This document shows positions 1 through 9,800 of a stretch of 40,841 nt of DNA, piece by piece. A program made the position numbers and the translations under genes. Source of the DNA: Planctomycetota bacterium (GTDB lineage Bacteria > Planctomycetota > B15-G4 > JADJEK01); contig JACQZJ010000028.1 in NCBI GenBank assembly GCA_016213895.1, positions 69,704 to 110,544 on the forward strand, written 5' to 3'. Below the pieces are notes generated by a model. The model did no database searches. It was not told the origin of the DNA and saw nothing but the letters and a program-made list of their open reading frames with translations. Numbering within the stretch: position 1 is the stretch's first letter; each line of letters begins with the position of its first letter.

Positions 1-930
1 CTGCTCCGCCCGATCGGTAAGGATCCCGCTTCGGGCTGCTGGGAGTTCTGCCTCGTCGGCACCGGCAAGCCACCACTTCGCCACCCACGGGGGCATCTTG
101 AGTTGAGCGACGACTCGGGGATCGTCTTGGTCTTGCTCCCGGGTGGGACCTTCCTGATGGGCAGCCAGAGGGAGGATCAGAACCTGCCTAACTTCGATCC
201 CATGCATGACCTCGAGGAGGAGGGCGTCCACCGGGTGGAGGTCGAGGCTTTCCTCATGTCGAAGTTCGAGGTTTCGAACGCTCAGTGGGCGCGCATGGGC
301 GGCGACTGCGAAGCGGAGCCAGAATTCAAGCACCCATACGGCTGGAGGGATCGTATGCCCGACGACCCTTTGTGGCCGGTCGCTGGTGTCCCGTGGAGGG
401 ATGCGTTCGCGGTGGTGCGAGAGTATTCACTCTCTCTGCCGAAGGCAGCTCAGTGGGAGTACGCCTGCCGCGCGGGAACTGAAACGCCATGGTGGACCGG
501 CGCCGATCGGGACGGGGCGCTCGAGACGATCAACTGCTACTGCGAGGGCGATTCCTCGGCTCTGACGCTGCCGATCGACTCGGGAAGCCCGAACGCGTTC
601 GGCCTCCATCACATGTGCGGCAACGTTGAGGAGATTTGTCTCGAGCCCGTCAGCGTGGACCGTCACAGTGCGCCGAGCATGGCCGATCTGCCGAAGTCCA
701 GAGACGAGACTATGGAGAAGCGCTGGGCTTCACTGCGGATCGGCAGCCAGTGGATGTGCTGCCGTGGCGGCTCCTACTCGGCGTCCATCGAGGAGTGTCG
801 CTCCACGAGTTGGGACTGGGGCTGCTTCTTCCTGTTCAGCGCGGTCGCGGGAGTGCGGCCAGTCATGAACCTCCCGGAGTCCACGTCCTCACAGGCGGAG
901 CCGGAGGAAGCGGGCGAGGGCGGGCATTGA
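1..930 (+). CDS. C-terminal part of a Ser/Thr-kinase-associated formylglycine-generating-enzyme-like (SUMF1/PvdO) protein, 5' end outside window
   Basis: The reading frame is open from base 1, so a TTG at 103 is probably not the true start. The residues before it (LLRPIGKDPASGCWEF) resemble the linker that, in planctomycete-type kinases, joins a kinase/transmembrane part to a C-terminal FGE-sulfatase domain. The domain then shows the usual marks: LLPGGTFLMGS, EVSNAQW, PKAAQWEYACRAGT, NAFGLHHMCGNVEE, CRGGSY and GVRP near the end. True FGE oxidises a sulfatase Cys to formylglycine; in kinase fusions the fold more likely acts as a binding or sensory module. The motifs here are somewhat degenerate (GNVEEICLE where GNVWEWC is usual), so catalysis is doubtful. 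Third codon positions look more mixed than in the neighbouring genes. The domain call is firm; the kinase part is inferred because it lies outside the window. Confidence 0.8.
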   Translation: MLRPIGKDPASGCWEFCLVGTGKPPLRHPRGHLELSDDSGIVLVLLPGGTFLMGSQREDQNLPNFDPMHDLEEEGVHRVEVEAFLMSKFEVSNAQWARMGGDCEAEPEFKHPYGWRDRMPDDPLWPVAGVPWRDAFAVVREYSLSLPKAAQWEYACRAGTETPWWTGADRDGALETINCYCEGDSSALTLPIDSGSPNAFGLHHMCGNVEEICLEPVSVDRHSAPSMADLPKSRDETMEKRWASLRIGSQWMCCRGGSYSASIEECRSTSWDWGCFFLFSAVAGVRPVMNLPESTSSQAEPEEAGEGGH

Positions 931-1379
931 CGGGAGCGTGATCCACGGGAGCGGCGCGGCCATGCTTCGCGCAGCTGTCCGCGCCCAGAGGATGGCCTGG
1001 GATGATGTGCCTGCGGTGCACGCTCACGATCTCCGGAACTTCGCGCCATCCTCGTAGTCTCGGATCAACGGATCAGGCGAGAGCGGGAAGAGGAGGACCG
1101 GGTGGCTCCGGCAAGCCCACGGTTTCCTGCAGCCAACCGACGCGGCCCTGCGTGCACAAGGGCCTCGATGGGACACGGTGGGCGACGAAACCGGCGGCGG
1201 CGTGCGCGAGATCCCGGCCGCCGCGGTCTCCTGGGGACGTTTCAGCCGGCAGGGCGGTTGTCGCTCCTCGCAGAAGTGCCGGGCGCGCGCGTGCCTGACC
1301 GCCGCGCTCGGTAGGATCATGCGCTCACGGCGCCCGCGGCGATCGAGTCCGGGCGCACTGCCTCACAGGAGCACGAACC
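931..1379. other. Intergenic region upstream of the carboxylase gene
   Basis: No convincing gene is seen here: the short frames have no recognisable product and biased, low-complexity compositions. A possible -10 element, TAGGAT at 1312-1317, lies about 63 bases before the ATG of the next gene, but no good -35 accompanies it. A ribosome binding site (CAGGAG, 1366-1371) precedes the ATG at 1380 by eight bases. Confidence 0.4.
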
Positions 1380-2924
1380 ATGTCTGACCTGATCGACGAA
1401 CTGCGGCGGCGCAACGAGGAGGCCCTGCTCGGAGGGGGCGAGGAGCGCATCGCCAAGCAGCACGCCCAAGGGAAGCTCACCGCGCGCGAGCGCGTCGCCC
1501 TCTTGCTCGACGAGGGCTCCTTCGCCGAGGTCGGCCGCTTCGTGGCGCACCGCACCGAGGACTTCGACATGGGGGACAAGAAGTTCAAGGGGGACGGCGT
1601 GGTCACCGGCAGCGGCCTGATCGACGGCCGCCCGGTGTACGTCTACTCCCAGGACTTCACCGTGTTCGGCGGCTCGCTCGGCGAGGCGCACGCGGCCAAG
1701 ATCTGCAAGATCATGGAACTGGCGATGAAGGTCGGCGTCCCGGTCATCGGGATGAACGACTCGGGCGGGGCGCGCATCCAGGAGGGGGTGCTGTCGCTCG
1801 GCGGCTACGCCGACATCTTCCTCAGGAACACGCTCGCCTCGGGCGTGGTGCCGCAGATCTCGGCCGTGCTCGGGCCCTGCGCGGGCGGGGCGGTCTACTC
1901 GCCGGCGATCACCGACTTCGTATTCATGGTGGACAAGACCTCGTACATGTTCGTCACCGGGCCGAACGTGGTGAAGACGGTGACGCACGAGGAGGTCACC
2001 TCCGAGGAGCTGGGCGGCGCGCGCACGCACGCCACCAAGTCGGGGGTGGCGCACTTCACGGCGCGTGACGACGCCGAGTGCCTGGCCAAGGTGCGCCGGC
2101 TGATGTCCTACCTGCCGCTCAACAACATGGAGGACCCGCCGCGCGCCGAGCCGGGCGACGATCCAGCGCGGGCCGATCCCGAGCTGGACCGCATCGTGCC
2201 GCCGGACCCGCAGAAGCCCTACGACGTGAAGGAGATCGTGCGGCGCGTCTTCGACCGCGGCGAGTTCTTCGAGGTGCACGAGCAGTACGCGCGCAACCTC
2301 GTGGTCGGCTTCGCGCGCCTCGACGGCTTCGTGGTGGGGGTGATCGGCAACCAGCCGTCGCAGCTCGCCGGCTGCCTGGACATCGACGCCTCCAAGAAGG
2401 GCGGGCGCTTCGTGCGCTTCTGCGACGCCTTCAACATCCCCCTCATCACGCTCGAGGACGTCCCGGGCTTCCTGCCCGGCACGGCGCAGGAGTACGGCGG
2501 CATCATCACCAACGGCGCCAAGCTGCTGTTTGCCTACTGCGAGGCGACCGTGCCCAAGCTCACCGTGATCACGCGCAAGGCCTACGGCGGGGCCTACGAC
2601 GTCATGGCCTCGAAGCACATCCGCGCCGACCTGAACCTGGCCTGGCCCATGGCCGAGATCGCCGTGATGGGCCCGAAGGGCGCGGTCGAGATCATCTACA
2701 AGCGGGAGATCACCAAGGCGCGCGACCCGCAGGCCGAGCAGGCGACCTTCGAGGAGGACTACCGCCGGCGCTTCGCCAACCCGTACAAGGCGGCGGAATA
2801 CGGCTTCATCGACGAGGTCATCGAGCCGCGCTTCACGCGCCAGCGCCTGATCAACGCGCTGCGCCTCATGAAGAACAAGCGCGAGAAGCTGCCGCCGAAG
2901 AAGCACGGCAACATCCCGCTGTAG
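1380..2924 (+). CDS. pccB: Acyl-CoA carboxylase carboxyltransferase (beta) subunit, propionyl-CoA carboxylase type
   Basis: A 514-residue biotin-dependent carboxyltransferase. It moves the carboxyl group from carboxybiotin to propionyl-CoA (or a similar acyl-CoA), giving methylmalonyl-CoA in the cytoplasm. The length and the two crotonase-like halves fit PccB/AccD5. Visible marks are [18 protein letters not shown] near the N-terminus, the oxyanion regions [11 protein letters not shown] and [12 protein letters not shown], and in the second half [15 protein letters not shown] and [13 protein letters not shown]. In that last motif Asp407 falls, aligned by eye, at the position of Asp422 of Streptomyces PccB, where Asp goes with propionyl rather than acetyl preference. 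CAGGAG precedes the ATG. No biotin carboxylase or carrier subunit is next to it, so the alpha subunit must be encoded elsewhere. Its product would feed a methylmalonyl-type mutase; an acyl-CoA mutase pair lies about 21 kb downstream. Confidence 0.92.
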   Translation: MSDLIDELRRRNEEALLGGGEERIAKQHAQGKLTARERVALLLDEGSFAEVGRFVAHRTEDFDMGDKKFKGDGVVTGSGLIDGRPVYVYSQDFTVFGGSLGEAHAAKICKIMELAMKVGVPVIGMNDSGGARIQEGVLSLGGYADIFLRNTLASGVVPQISAVLGPCAGGAVYSPAITDFVFMVDKTSYMFVTGPNVVKTVTHEEVTSEELGGARTHATKSGVAHFTARDDAECLAKVRRLMSYLPLNNMEDPPRAEPGDDPARADPELDRIVPPDPQKPYDVKEIVRRVFDRGEFFEVHEQYARNLVVGFARLDGFVVGVIGNQPSQLAGCLDIDASKKGGRFVRFCDAFNIPLITLEDVPGFLPGTAQEYGGIITNGAKLLFAYCEATVPKLTVITRKAYGGAYDVMASKHIRADLNLAWPMAEIAVMGPKGAVEIIYKREITKARDPQAEQATFEEDYRRRFANPYKAAEYGFIDEVIEPRFTRQRLINALRLMKNKREKLPPKKHGNIPL

Positions 2925-2943
2925 CGGCTGGAGCAGAAGGCGT

Positions 2944-2976
2944 CGCCGCGCCGCGCCGCTGCGGCGCGGCGCGGCG
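2944..2976. terminator. Perfect 16-bp GC hairpin between convergent genes, putative bidirectional terminator
   Basis: Bases 2944-2959 and 2961-2976 are exact reverse complements around T2960, made only of G and C. The hairpin begins 20 bases after the stop of the carboxylase gene and ends 20 bases before the stop of the convergent beta-helix gene. There is no T-run on either side, so it is not a classic intrinsic terminator, but position and strength suggest it ends transcription from both sides. Confidence 0.55.
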
Positions 2977-2995
2977 CTCGGGAGGACGCGATGCC

Positions 2996-5236
2996 TCAGC
3001 GCACTTCCATCACCCACAGATTGGTGAGCGCGAGCGGGCTGCCCATCAGCACCTGCAGGCACACGTCGTAGGGCGCCGGCACGCTTGCCGGGAGGTAGGC
3101 GCTGATCACCTGCAGGCCGTCCGCGTTGAGCGGCGGCAGCATGAGCGGCCCGAGGATCGGGTTCATCAAGTACCAGGCGCCGTAGGCGCTCGGCACCGGC
3201 GTCTCATAGGCAGCGAGCGCGACGAACAGGGCGACGGGCGTCGTGCCGGGCGCACCCACGACCTTGAGGTGCACCAATCCGCCCGGCGTCGCCGATCCGG
3301 TCGAGTAGAGGTGAGCGTGGAATTCGTCCGCGCCCATGTCCATGGCCGCGCCGGCCGGCCGCGGATCGCCCTCGAAGTCCTCAGCGGGCAGGCCCGGGCA
3401 GACGACGCCGCTCTCGCGACAGGGCGAGGGGTACGTAATGTGGTAGTCCGCGGCGGGCTGATCCACGAACTGCGGGTTGTTGTTCATGTTGCCCACGCCG
3501 GCCCAGCCACCCTTGACGTCGCAGTAGGTTACGGCCGGCTGCGGCGTGCCCGGGGCGACCACGATCTCCTGCGGCGTGTTGTCCCAGACTATGTTGTTGG
3601 CCATGGTCACTATGCTCGAGTTCTCCACGTCGATCCCGTCGGCGCTGTTGTCTGCGATGGTGTTGTTCACCAGGGTGACGGTGGACAAAGCCGCGGCGCG
3701 CACGCCACCGCCGAAGGAGATGGTGCTGTTCCCGGCGATGAGGTTGTTGACGATCAGCACGGGGGCCGTATTGGCGCAGTTCACCCCGCCTCCCCAGTCC
3801 GACGCGTTGTCCAGAATGCGGTTTCCCGAGATCGTGGGCGAGGCGCCGCCGAAGATGCAGATGCCCCCGCCCTCGCCATAGGCGACCGCGCTGGTGTTCT
3901 GCTCGATCAGGTTCTCCTCGATGAGGCTCGCGGCGCCGTCGTCGCACAGGATCCCCGCGCCGAACTGGGCCTGGTTCCCGGTGATCTCGTTCTGCGCGAT
4001 GGCGGGCGAGGCGAACCACAGCCAGATCCCGCCTCCTCCTCCACCCGCGACGTTGTTCTTGACCTCGTTTTCCGTGATCTCGGGCAGGGCGTTGTCGGAA
4101 ACGGCGATCGCCGCGCCGTTGTACGCCTGGTTCGCGAGGAAGAGGTTTCCCCGCACCAGCGGGTTCGTGCCGAGCGCGAAGCAGGAGAAGCCGCCGCCGC
4201 TGCTCGGGACGCTGTTCTGCTGGAAGGTGTTGCCCGTCACTTCGGCACAGGACCCGAACTCGCAGCTCAGCCCGCCCCCGTCCCAGGCCGTGTTCTTCAG
4301 GAACAGGTTGCCTTCGATGACGTGAGCAAACGGCCCGGTCACGGCCACGCCGCCGCCCCGCACCGCGTCGTTCTCCTCGAAGGTGTTCCCGGTGATCGTG
4401 GCGGCCGTACCGGCGTGGACCCCGCCGCCGGTGTGGTTGATGGCGTTGTTCTTGCGGAACGTGTTCCCGGCGATCGTGGGATTGGCGTAATCCGTGGAGT
4501 AGAGCCCACCGCCGTTGTAGAGCGCCGTGTTGTCCGCCACGAGGTTGTCGCGGACGTCGGGCATGGACGAGGCCGCGCAGCCGATGCCTCCGCCCGAGCC
4601 GCCGCTGTTGCTCTCGATGGTGTTGCCGGTTATGGCCGGGTGGCTCGAGATGTACAGCGCGATGCCGGCGCCGAGATCCACGCTCGCGTTGCTCTTGATC
4701 AGGTTGTCCCGGATCTGCGGGGAGGAGTTGTCGAAACAGCCGATGCCGCCGCCCCAGTTCGCGTGGTTCCCGCTGATCTCGTTGCCGTCGATCAGCGGCG
4801 CGGCCTGGAAGCAGTAGACGCCCCCGCCGTCGGCCGTGGCGACGTTCCCGGTGATGACGTTCGCGCGCAGGGTGGGGCTGGCCTGGTAGCAGTAGACGCC
4901 GCCTCCGCACCCGGCCAGGCCGTTCGTGACGGTGAAGCCGTCGAGCACGGCCGCGGCGCCATCTCCGCTGGCGAAGGTGACGACCGGACCGAGCTGGCCG
5001 CCGTCGATCACGGTCAGAGCCGCGCCGCCGCTGCTCTGCACGGCGACGGCCTTGCCCTTGAAGTCGATGTTCTCCGCGTAGATCCCGGGTGCCACAAGGA
5101 CCGTGTCCCCGGAGCCTGCGGCCGCGTCGATGGCGCCCTGGATCGTGGTATACGGCACCGGCACGTTCAACACGGCCGCGTGCAGGGGCGCCGCGGCCCA
5201 AGAAAGAAGCAGGGAAGCAAGAACGGTCCTTCTCAT
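2996..5236 (-). CDS. Secreted right-handed parallel beta-helix protein with C-terminal LTN-type domain
   Basis: A 746-residue exported protein. Residues 1-20 form a signal peptide (RR, hydrophobic core LASLLLSWAAA, cleavage near LHA-AV). Then comes a pectate-lyase-like cap (TIQGAIDAAAGSGDTVLVAPG) and about 25 imperfect rungs rich in 'ITGN', 'NTAxxGGG' and 'NxxxxNxA', typical of NosD/Pbh1-type beta-helices (about residues 45-610). A cap 'DFEGDPRPAGAAMDMGADE' follows, and a roughly 100-residue C-terminal domain ending 'LALTNLWVMEVR'. I have the impression of similar endings on many secreted proteins of planctomycete genomes, perhaps as a sorting or anchoring domain. Such helices bind or cleave polysaccharides, but no catalytic residues can be assigned. 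GAGGAGA (5242-5248) precedes the ATG. The gene stands alone, convergent with the carboxylase. Confidence 0.85.
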   Translation of the reverse strand: MRRTVLASLLLSWAAAPLHAAVLNVPVPYTTIQGAIDAAAGSGDTVLVAPGIYAENIDFKGKAVAVQSSGGAALTVIDGGQLGPVVTFASGDGAAAVLDGFTVTNGLAGCGGGVYCYQASPTLRANVITGNVATADGGGVYCFQAAPLIDGNEISGNHANWGGGIGCFDNSSPQIRDNLIKSNASVDLGAGIALYISSHPAITGNTIESNSGGSGGGIGCAASSMPDVRDNLVADNTALYNGGGLYSTDYANPTIAGNTFRKNNAINHTGGGVHAGTAATITGNTFEENDAVRGGGVAVTGPFAHVIEGNLFLKNTAWDGGGLSCEFGSCAEVTGNTFQQNSVPSSGGGFSCFALGTNPLVRGNLFLANQAYNGAAIAVSDNALPEITENEVKNNVAGGGGGGIWLWFASPAIAQNEITGNQAQFGAGILCDDGAASLIEENLIEQNTSAVAYGEGGGICIFGGASPTISGNRILDNASDWGGGVNCANTAPVLIVNNLIAGNSTISFGGGVRAAALSTVTLVNNTIADNSADGIDVENSSIVTMANNIVWDNTPQEIVVAPGTPQPAVTYCDVKGGWAGVGNMNNNPQFVDQPAADYHITYPSPCRESGVVCPGLPAEDFEGDPRPAGAAMDMGADEFHAHLYSTGSATPGGLVHLKVVGAPGTTPVALFVALAAYETPVPSAYGAWYLMNPILGPLMLPPLNADGLQVISAYLPASVPAPYDVCLQVLMGSPLALTNLWVMEVR

Positions 5237-5402
5237 GTTGGTCTCCTCGATGTCATGCTTGGCGTTGCTCCTGCTCGCAGGGGCGCCGTTGGGGGCCTGC
5301 CACTGGTGCAGGAGCGCGCTGCGCGCGCCGGTGCTTCGCCGGGATCCCGGATTATTTTCGTGGTTTCTGGACGCGGCCGAGGGCGGGCGGGGGAGGGCGC
5401 GG

Positions 5403-6281
5403 CTACAGCCCGCGCAGCCACTCCGGCCGGAAGCGCGCCTGGTCGGGGTGCGCGAGCACCCAGTCGAGCTGGGAGAGCATCCTCTCCTTGTCTTTCGGCA
5501 GGGTGCCGGCCACGCTCAGGTAGTTGCTGGCGTGGTTCGAGCGGAAGACGGTCCCGGAAAGTTCGAGGCCCGCGAGGAACGCGCGCAGCTCCTGCGCCAG
5601 CTCGAGCGGCGACAGCTCCTCGAACGCGCCGCTCCGCGCCTGCTCCCACAGGGGCGTGCCCGGGACCGGCGTCAGAACGAGGGTGCTCACGAAGCGCGGC
5701 TGGATGGCGTTCACCACGCGCGCCGACTCCGTGGCGTGCTCGAGCGACAGGTCGCGGTTGCCGGCATTCAAGAGGATCATGGTGGAGAGGCGTACACCCG
5801 CCTGGTGCGCGCGCAGGCCGGCCTGGATCATCTCGGCCGCGGTCACGCCCTTCTCGAGCCGCTTCAGCACCTCGTCGTGACCGCTCTCGATGCCGAGGTA
5901 GTACTGGCTCAGGCCGGCCTCGCGCAGGCTCGCCATGTCCTCCACGGAGCGCACCAGCAGGTTCTGGGGCGAGGCGTAGCAGCTCACCCGCGTGAGGTCG
6001 GGAAACGCGGCGTGCAACGCATCCAGCACCAGGTGCAGGAAGGCCGGGCGCGCGATCAGGGCGTCGCCGTCGGCCAGGAAGACCTTGTGCAGAGCGCCGA
6101 CCTCGCGCCGTGCCCACTCGATCTCGCGCCGCACGTCGTCGATGGCGCGCACGCGAAAGTGCTTCTCCTGGTACATGCCGCAGAAGGCGCACTTGTTGTA
6201 CGAGCAGCCGATCGTGACCTGCAGGATCAGGCTGTTCGCCTCGGACGGCGGCCGGAACACCGCTCCCTCGTACTCGATCAT
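5403..6281 (-). CDS. Radical SAM protein (COG1032-like, CX4CX2C cluster)
   Basis: A 292-residue radical SAM enzyme. Cys26, Cys31 and Cys34 in GCSYNKCAFCGMY form the 4Fe-4S/S-adenosylmethionine site with the slightly expanded CX4CX2C spacing seen in one uncharacterised bacterial/archaeal subfamily. Other marks are FLADGDAL (second strand), SCYASPQNLL, YYLGIESGHDEVLKRLEKG (the GIES substrate/SAM loop) and ILNAGNRD-type strands of a partial TIM barrel. No extra C-terminal Fe-S domain or B12 domain is seen. The reaction is unknown. Its ATG overlaps the stop of the PepSY gene upstream (ATGA, 6278-6281), so it is translationally coupled to that gene and to the giant BNR gene before it. Confidence 0.85.
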   Translation of the reverse strand: MIEYEGAVFRPPSEANSLILQVTIGCSYNKCAFCGMYQEKHFRVRAIDDVRREIEWARREVGALHKVFLADGDALIARPAFLHLVLDALHAAFPDLTRVSCYASPQNLLVRSVEDMASLREAGLSQYYLGIESGHDEVLKRLEKGVTAAEMIQAGLRAHQAGVRLSTMILLNAGNRDLSLEHATESARVVNAIQPRFVSTLVLTPVPGTPLWEQARSGAFEELSPLELAQELRAFLAGLELSGTVFRSNHASNYLSVAGTLPKDKERMLSQLDWVLAHPDQARFRPEWLRGL

Positions 6282-6817
6282 GCAGGGATGCTACCACGCG
6301 TGGCGGCCGCGCCTCTGCCGCGCCGCGCGCCGTGCGGCAGCCACCAGAGGTAGAGCCCGCTCAGCCATAGCAGGGAAAGGACGAGCGCCGCGGGAAAGAA
6401 GACCCAGTGCTTGGCGCGGGCATGGAACCACGAGCCGTCGTGGATCGACTCGATGAGGTCCGAGCGCCGGCGCATGACCTGCAGCACGCCGCCGGTCGCC
6501 GTGTCCACCTGCACCTCGACGCCGGAGCCGCCCCAGACCTTGACCACGCCGAGCCCCGGCCGCACGTCGAGGCGCTCGATGTCCTCCCAGTCGGAGATGC
6601 ACGCCTCGGGAACTCCACGCGCGGCCTCGAGGATGGCGGCGAAGGGGATGCTGGGCGGCCCTCCGGCGCCGCGCCGCTCCGGCGGCTGGATCCACTCCGC
6701 CTCCTTCTTCCACTGCAGGAGCATGCCGCTGCCGAGCACGACCAGGAAAGGCATCGCCACGGCGATGCCGCCGTGGCGATGCAGCGTCCTCATCCACCAG
6801 GAGAGGCCGCGCTTCAC
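6278..6817 (-). CDS. PepSY-like membrane protein
   Basis: A 179-residue protein starting at GTG (6815-6817), chosen because GTGA overlaps the stop of the preceding gene. It begins with a short basic/aromatic stretch (RGLSWWMRTLHRHGG), then TM helix 1 (IAVAMPFLVVLGSGMLL). A periplasmic PepSY-like domain follows, with the typical 'LEAARGVPEA' helix and a strand pattern 'VVKVWGGSGVEVQVDTATGGVLQV'. Next come SIHDGSWFHARAKHWVFFP and TM helix 2 (ALVLSLLWLSGLYLWWLPH). This matches the minimal PepSY-TM layout, in which small PepSY proteins occur with metal/siderophore-linked systems or modulate proteases. Both ends overlap neighbours by four bases, tying it to the BNR and radical SAM genes. Its role here is unknown. 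Confidence 0.75.
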   Translation of the reverse strand: MKRGLSWWMRTLHRHGGIAVAMPFLVVLGSGMLLQWKKEAEWIQPPERRGAGGPPSIPFAAILEAARGVPEACISDWEDIERLDVRPGLGVVKVWGGSGVEVQVDTATGGVLQVMRRRSDLIESIHDGSWFHARAKHWVFFPAALVLSLLWLSGLYLWWLPHGARRGRGAAATRGSIPA

Positions 6818-9800
6818 GGATCCTCCTCCTCGCCCCAGTCGTCCTCTCCGGGACGAGCCGGGTCGCCCTCGACCACCAGCGGCTGGCTTTGCGTCGTGCT
6901 TCCCACCGTGAGCAGGACCAGGTACGTGCCGGGCGGGACGCGCGGCCCGCGGCGGCGCCTGCCCTCGCCGCCCGCCTCCCTCAAGTCCCAGCGGGCCACG
7001 TGCACGCCCGGCTCGCGCGCGGTCTCGAACTCGCGCAGGGTCCTGCCCGTGTAGTCCTTGACCTCGAGGCGCACGTGTTCGGTGCGCGCGCCGAGCGAGT
7101 AACCGATGCAGGCCTCCGCGCGCGGGTCCTCGCCCTCGAAGCGGTTGAGCGTGCCGCCGCGCTGCGGCTCGGAGCGCCAGTACGTCACGGCGCCGGGCCG
7201 GTAGAGGCGGAACTCGTCCGCGAGCGCTCGCGGCGAGAGCTGCCGGAGGGCGGTGACGTCGAGGACCCAGAGGCTGCGGCCATGCGTGGCCGCCACGATC
7301 TCGCCGGCGCTCTCGTGCTGCGCGATCTCGTGCACGGCCACGGTCGGCAGGTTGGTGTTGAGCGAGGTCCAGGTGGCGCCGCGGTCGATGGAGACGAACG
7401 CGCCGAACTCGGTGCCAGCGTAGAGGACGTCCGGGTTGACGATGTCCTCGCGGATGACGCGCGTGGCGCCCGCGCCGTCTTGCAGTCCCACGGCGAGCGG
7501 CCGCCACCTCTCGCCGAAGTCCTCCGACACGAAGAGCAGCGGGTCGTCCACGTTCGAGCGGTGGCCGTCGATTGCCAGGTAGACGCGGCCCGGCTCGTGG
7601 CGCGAGGGCTCGATGGCGGAGACCCACATGGGCTGCGCGAGCAGCTCGGCGATGCGCTTCCAGTCGTACGGGTCCTCCTGCCGCGCCTGCGCCGCGCGTC
7701 GCGCCTCGAACTCGCGCGCGAAGCCGCCCTCGAACTCGATCGTGCCCTTGAGCAGATCGCCCTCCAGGCGCGCGCGCAGCTCGGCCGAGAACATCTCGGA
7801 CTCCAGAGCGGCGGTCAGCTCCCCCTTCCGCGCGTCGAACTTCCCGCGCGCGAGTTCGCCGTCCGCCATCTGCGAGGAGAAGCCGCCGCTCACGGCGCCT
7901 TCCGCGCCGAGCTGCAGCTCGAGCGAGAACTCGCTGCGCGGGCCGCCTCCGCCAAAGGACTCGGCCTGCCACGCGCCGCTCAGCGGGTCCGCGGGCTTCT
8001 CCGGCGCCGGCTGCTCCGCGACCGGCGGCTGCGCGGAAGCGGGCTGTTCCGCGGGCGGAGCGAAGAGGTTCGTCCACGCCGCGCCGCCGTCTCGCGTGAC
8101 CCAGAGGGCGCCGTCGTCGCTGCCCACGTAGAGCACCGCGGGATCGAGCGGCGACTCGGCCAGCGCCGAGGCGCTGCCCTTGTCCGTGTTGGTGATCTCG
8201 GGCGAGATCGCCTTGAGGTCGTCGCCCTGCGAGAGCGAACGGAACACGTAGTTGCCGGCGGCGTAGTAGATGGCCGGGTTGTGGTGGGAGAGGATGAACG
8301 GCGTCTGCCAGTTGAAGCGGTAGCGCACGCCGCGCGGCGCCTTGGGCCGCATGAAGCCGCGCTCGCCGGTGCGCAGGTTGATGCGGCCGAGCCCTCCTTC
8401 CTGGCTCTCGAAGTAGACCTGGTCCGGGTCCTTGGGGTCGACGCGGCAGATGAAGCCGTCGCCGCCGCCGATGTTGATCCAGTCCTCGTTGATCGGGCCG
8501 CCGCGGTTCGCGGTGCGGCTCGGGCCGCCCCAGGTGCCGTTGTCCTGCAGTCCGCCGTAGACGCGGTAGTGGCGCCGCGAGTCCACGGCCACGTGATAGA
8601 ACTGGCCGATCGCCATGCGGTTCAAGTGCTCCCAGGCGGCCCCCCGGTCCCAGGACACGTAGATCCCGCCGTCGTTGCCGAGGATCATGTGCCGCCCGTC
8701 CCGGGGATCGATCCAGAGCGCGTGGTGATCGACGTGCACGCTGTCTCCCGCGCCCTCGCCGTCGAACGTCTCGGCGCCGTCCTCCGAACGGTGCAGGCTG
8801 ATGCCGAGCACGTAGATGCGCTTCTCGTCGCTCGGATCGACGCGGATCTGGCTGAAGTACATGGGCCGCGGGTTGACCGAGTTGATGCGCCGCCAGGTCG
8901 CGCCGCCGTCCTCCGAGCGGTAGATGCCGCCGCACTCGTGGCCCTCCGGGCCCTGCTGGCGCTGGACGTTGGCCACCTGTCCGCCGAGGAAGTCCTGGAA
9001 GGGAGAGCTGCTCTCCTCCCGGCCCTTCTCCTCGCCCGGCCGCTTGAGCTCCTCGGCCGGCGCCGCGGGCTGCGGCGCTTCGCCGCCCTCCGGCGCGGGC
9101 TTGTCCTCCTCGGAGCCGGGCCGCCGCGCGAGCGTCACCTCGCACTCCACGCTTTTGCGCTCGCGCGACACCTCGATCTTCACCGTGTCCCCGGCCAGGT
9201 GCTCGCGCATCCTGCCGATCAGGTCCTCGTACGACTGCACGGTGTGTTCCTCGAAGGCGATCACGATGTCGCCCTGTTTCAGGCCCGCCTGCTCGGCCGG
9301 ACCGCCCTCGACGATCTGCGTGAGCCGCGCGCCCACCTCCGCGTCCTCGCCCTGGATGCCGAGGTAGGGGGCGTTCTCGGGCTCCTGGCCGATCTTGCTC
9401 GATTCGATCACGGCCAGCGCCACGTTCGGGTTGCTGCGGCAGAACTCGATGTCGATGCGGCCGAGGTCCACGCTCGGCAGGCCCGTGCTGACCTTCCCGA
9501 AGGTCTTGCCGCCGTCCGTGCTGCGGTACATGCCCGAGCCCGGGCCCCACTTCTTCGCCGGATCGTTCGAGTCGAAGCCGTCGCGCGCGCGCTCGTAGGC
9601 GGCGGCCTGAACAGGCCGCGCTCCTCGTTCGTTCCCCAGAGGCGGCCGAGTGCGGCGACGAAGACGATGTCCGGGTTCTGCGGGTGGATGGCGATGCGGC
9701 CGATCTGGAACGAGCCCTTCAGTCCCATGTGCGTCCAGGTCTTGCCGCCGTCCAGCGACTTGTAGACCCCGTCGCCGTAGGAAACGCTGTTGCGCGGGTT

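Noticed and set aside
1317-3062. Long open frame (581 codons) antisense to the carboxylase gene
   Set aside because: The translation is rich in Arg, Ala, His and Val with no domain motif; it is the GC-bias shadow of pccB, whose protein matches its family throughout.
3500-5000. Periodic repeats that might suggest a CRISPR array or minisatellite
   Set aside because: The repeats are degenerate and in register with beta-helix rungs of a coding frame; there are no constant repeats with unique spacers.
2078-5995. 1,305-codon plus-strand frame across pccB, the beta-helix gene and the radical SAM gene
   Set aside because: It crosses three well-supported genes on both strands and has no recognisable domain; high GC makes stop codons rare.
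6889-9765. 958-codon frame antisense to the VPS10/BNR gene
   Set aside because: Arg/Ala/Val/Asp-biased nonsense composition; the opposite strand carries clear Asp-box blades and a PDZ domain.
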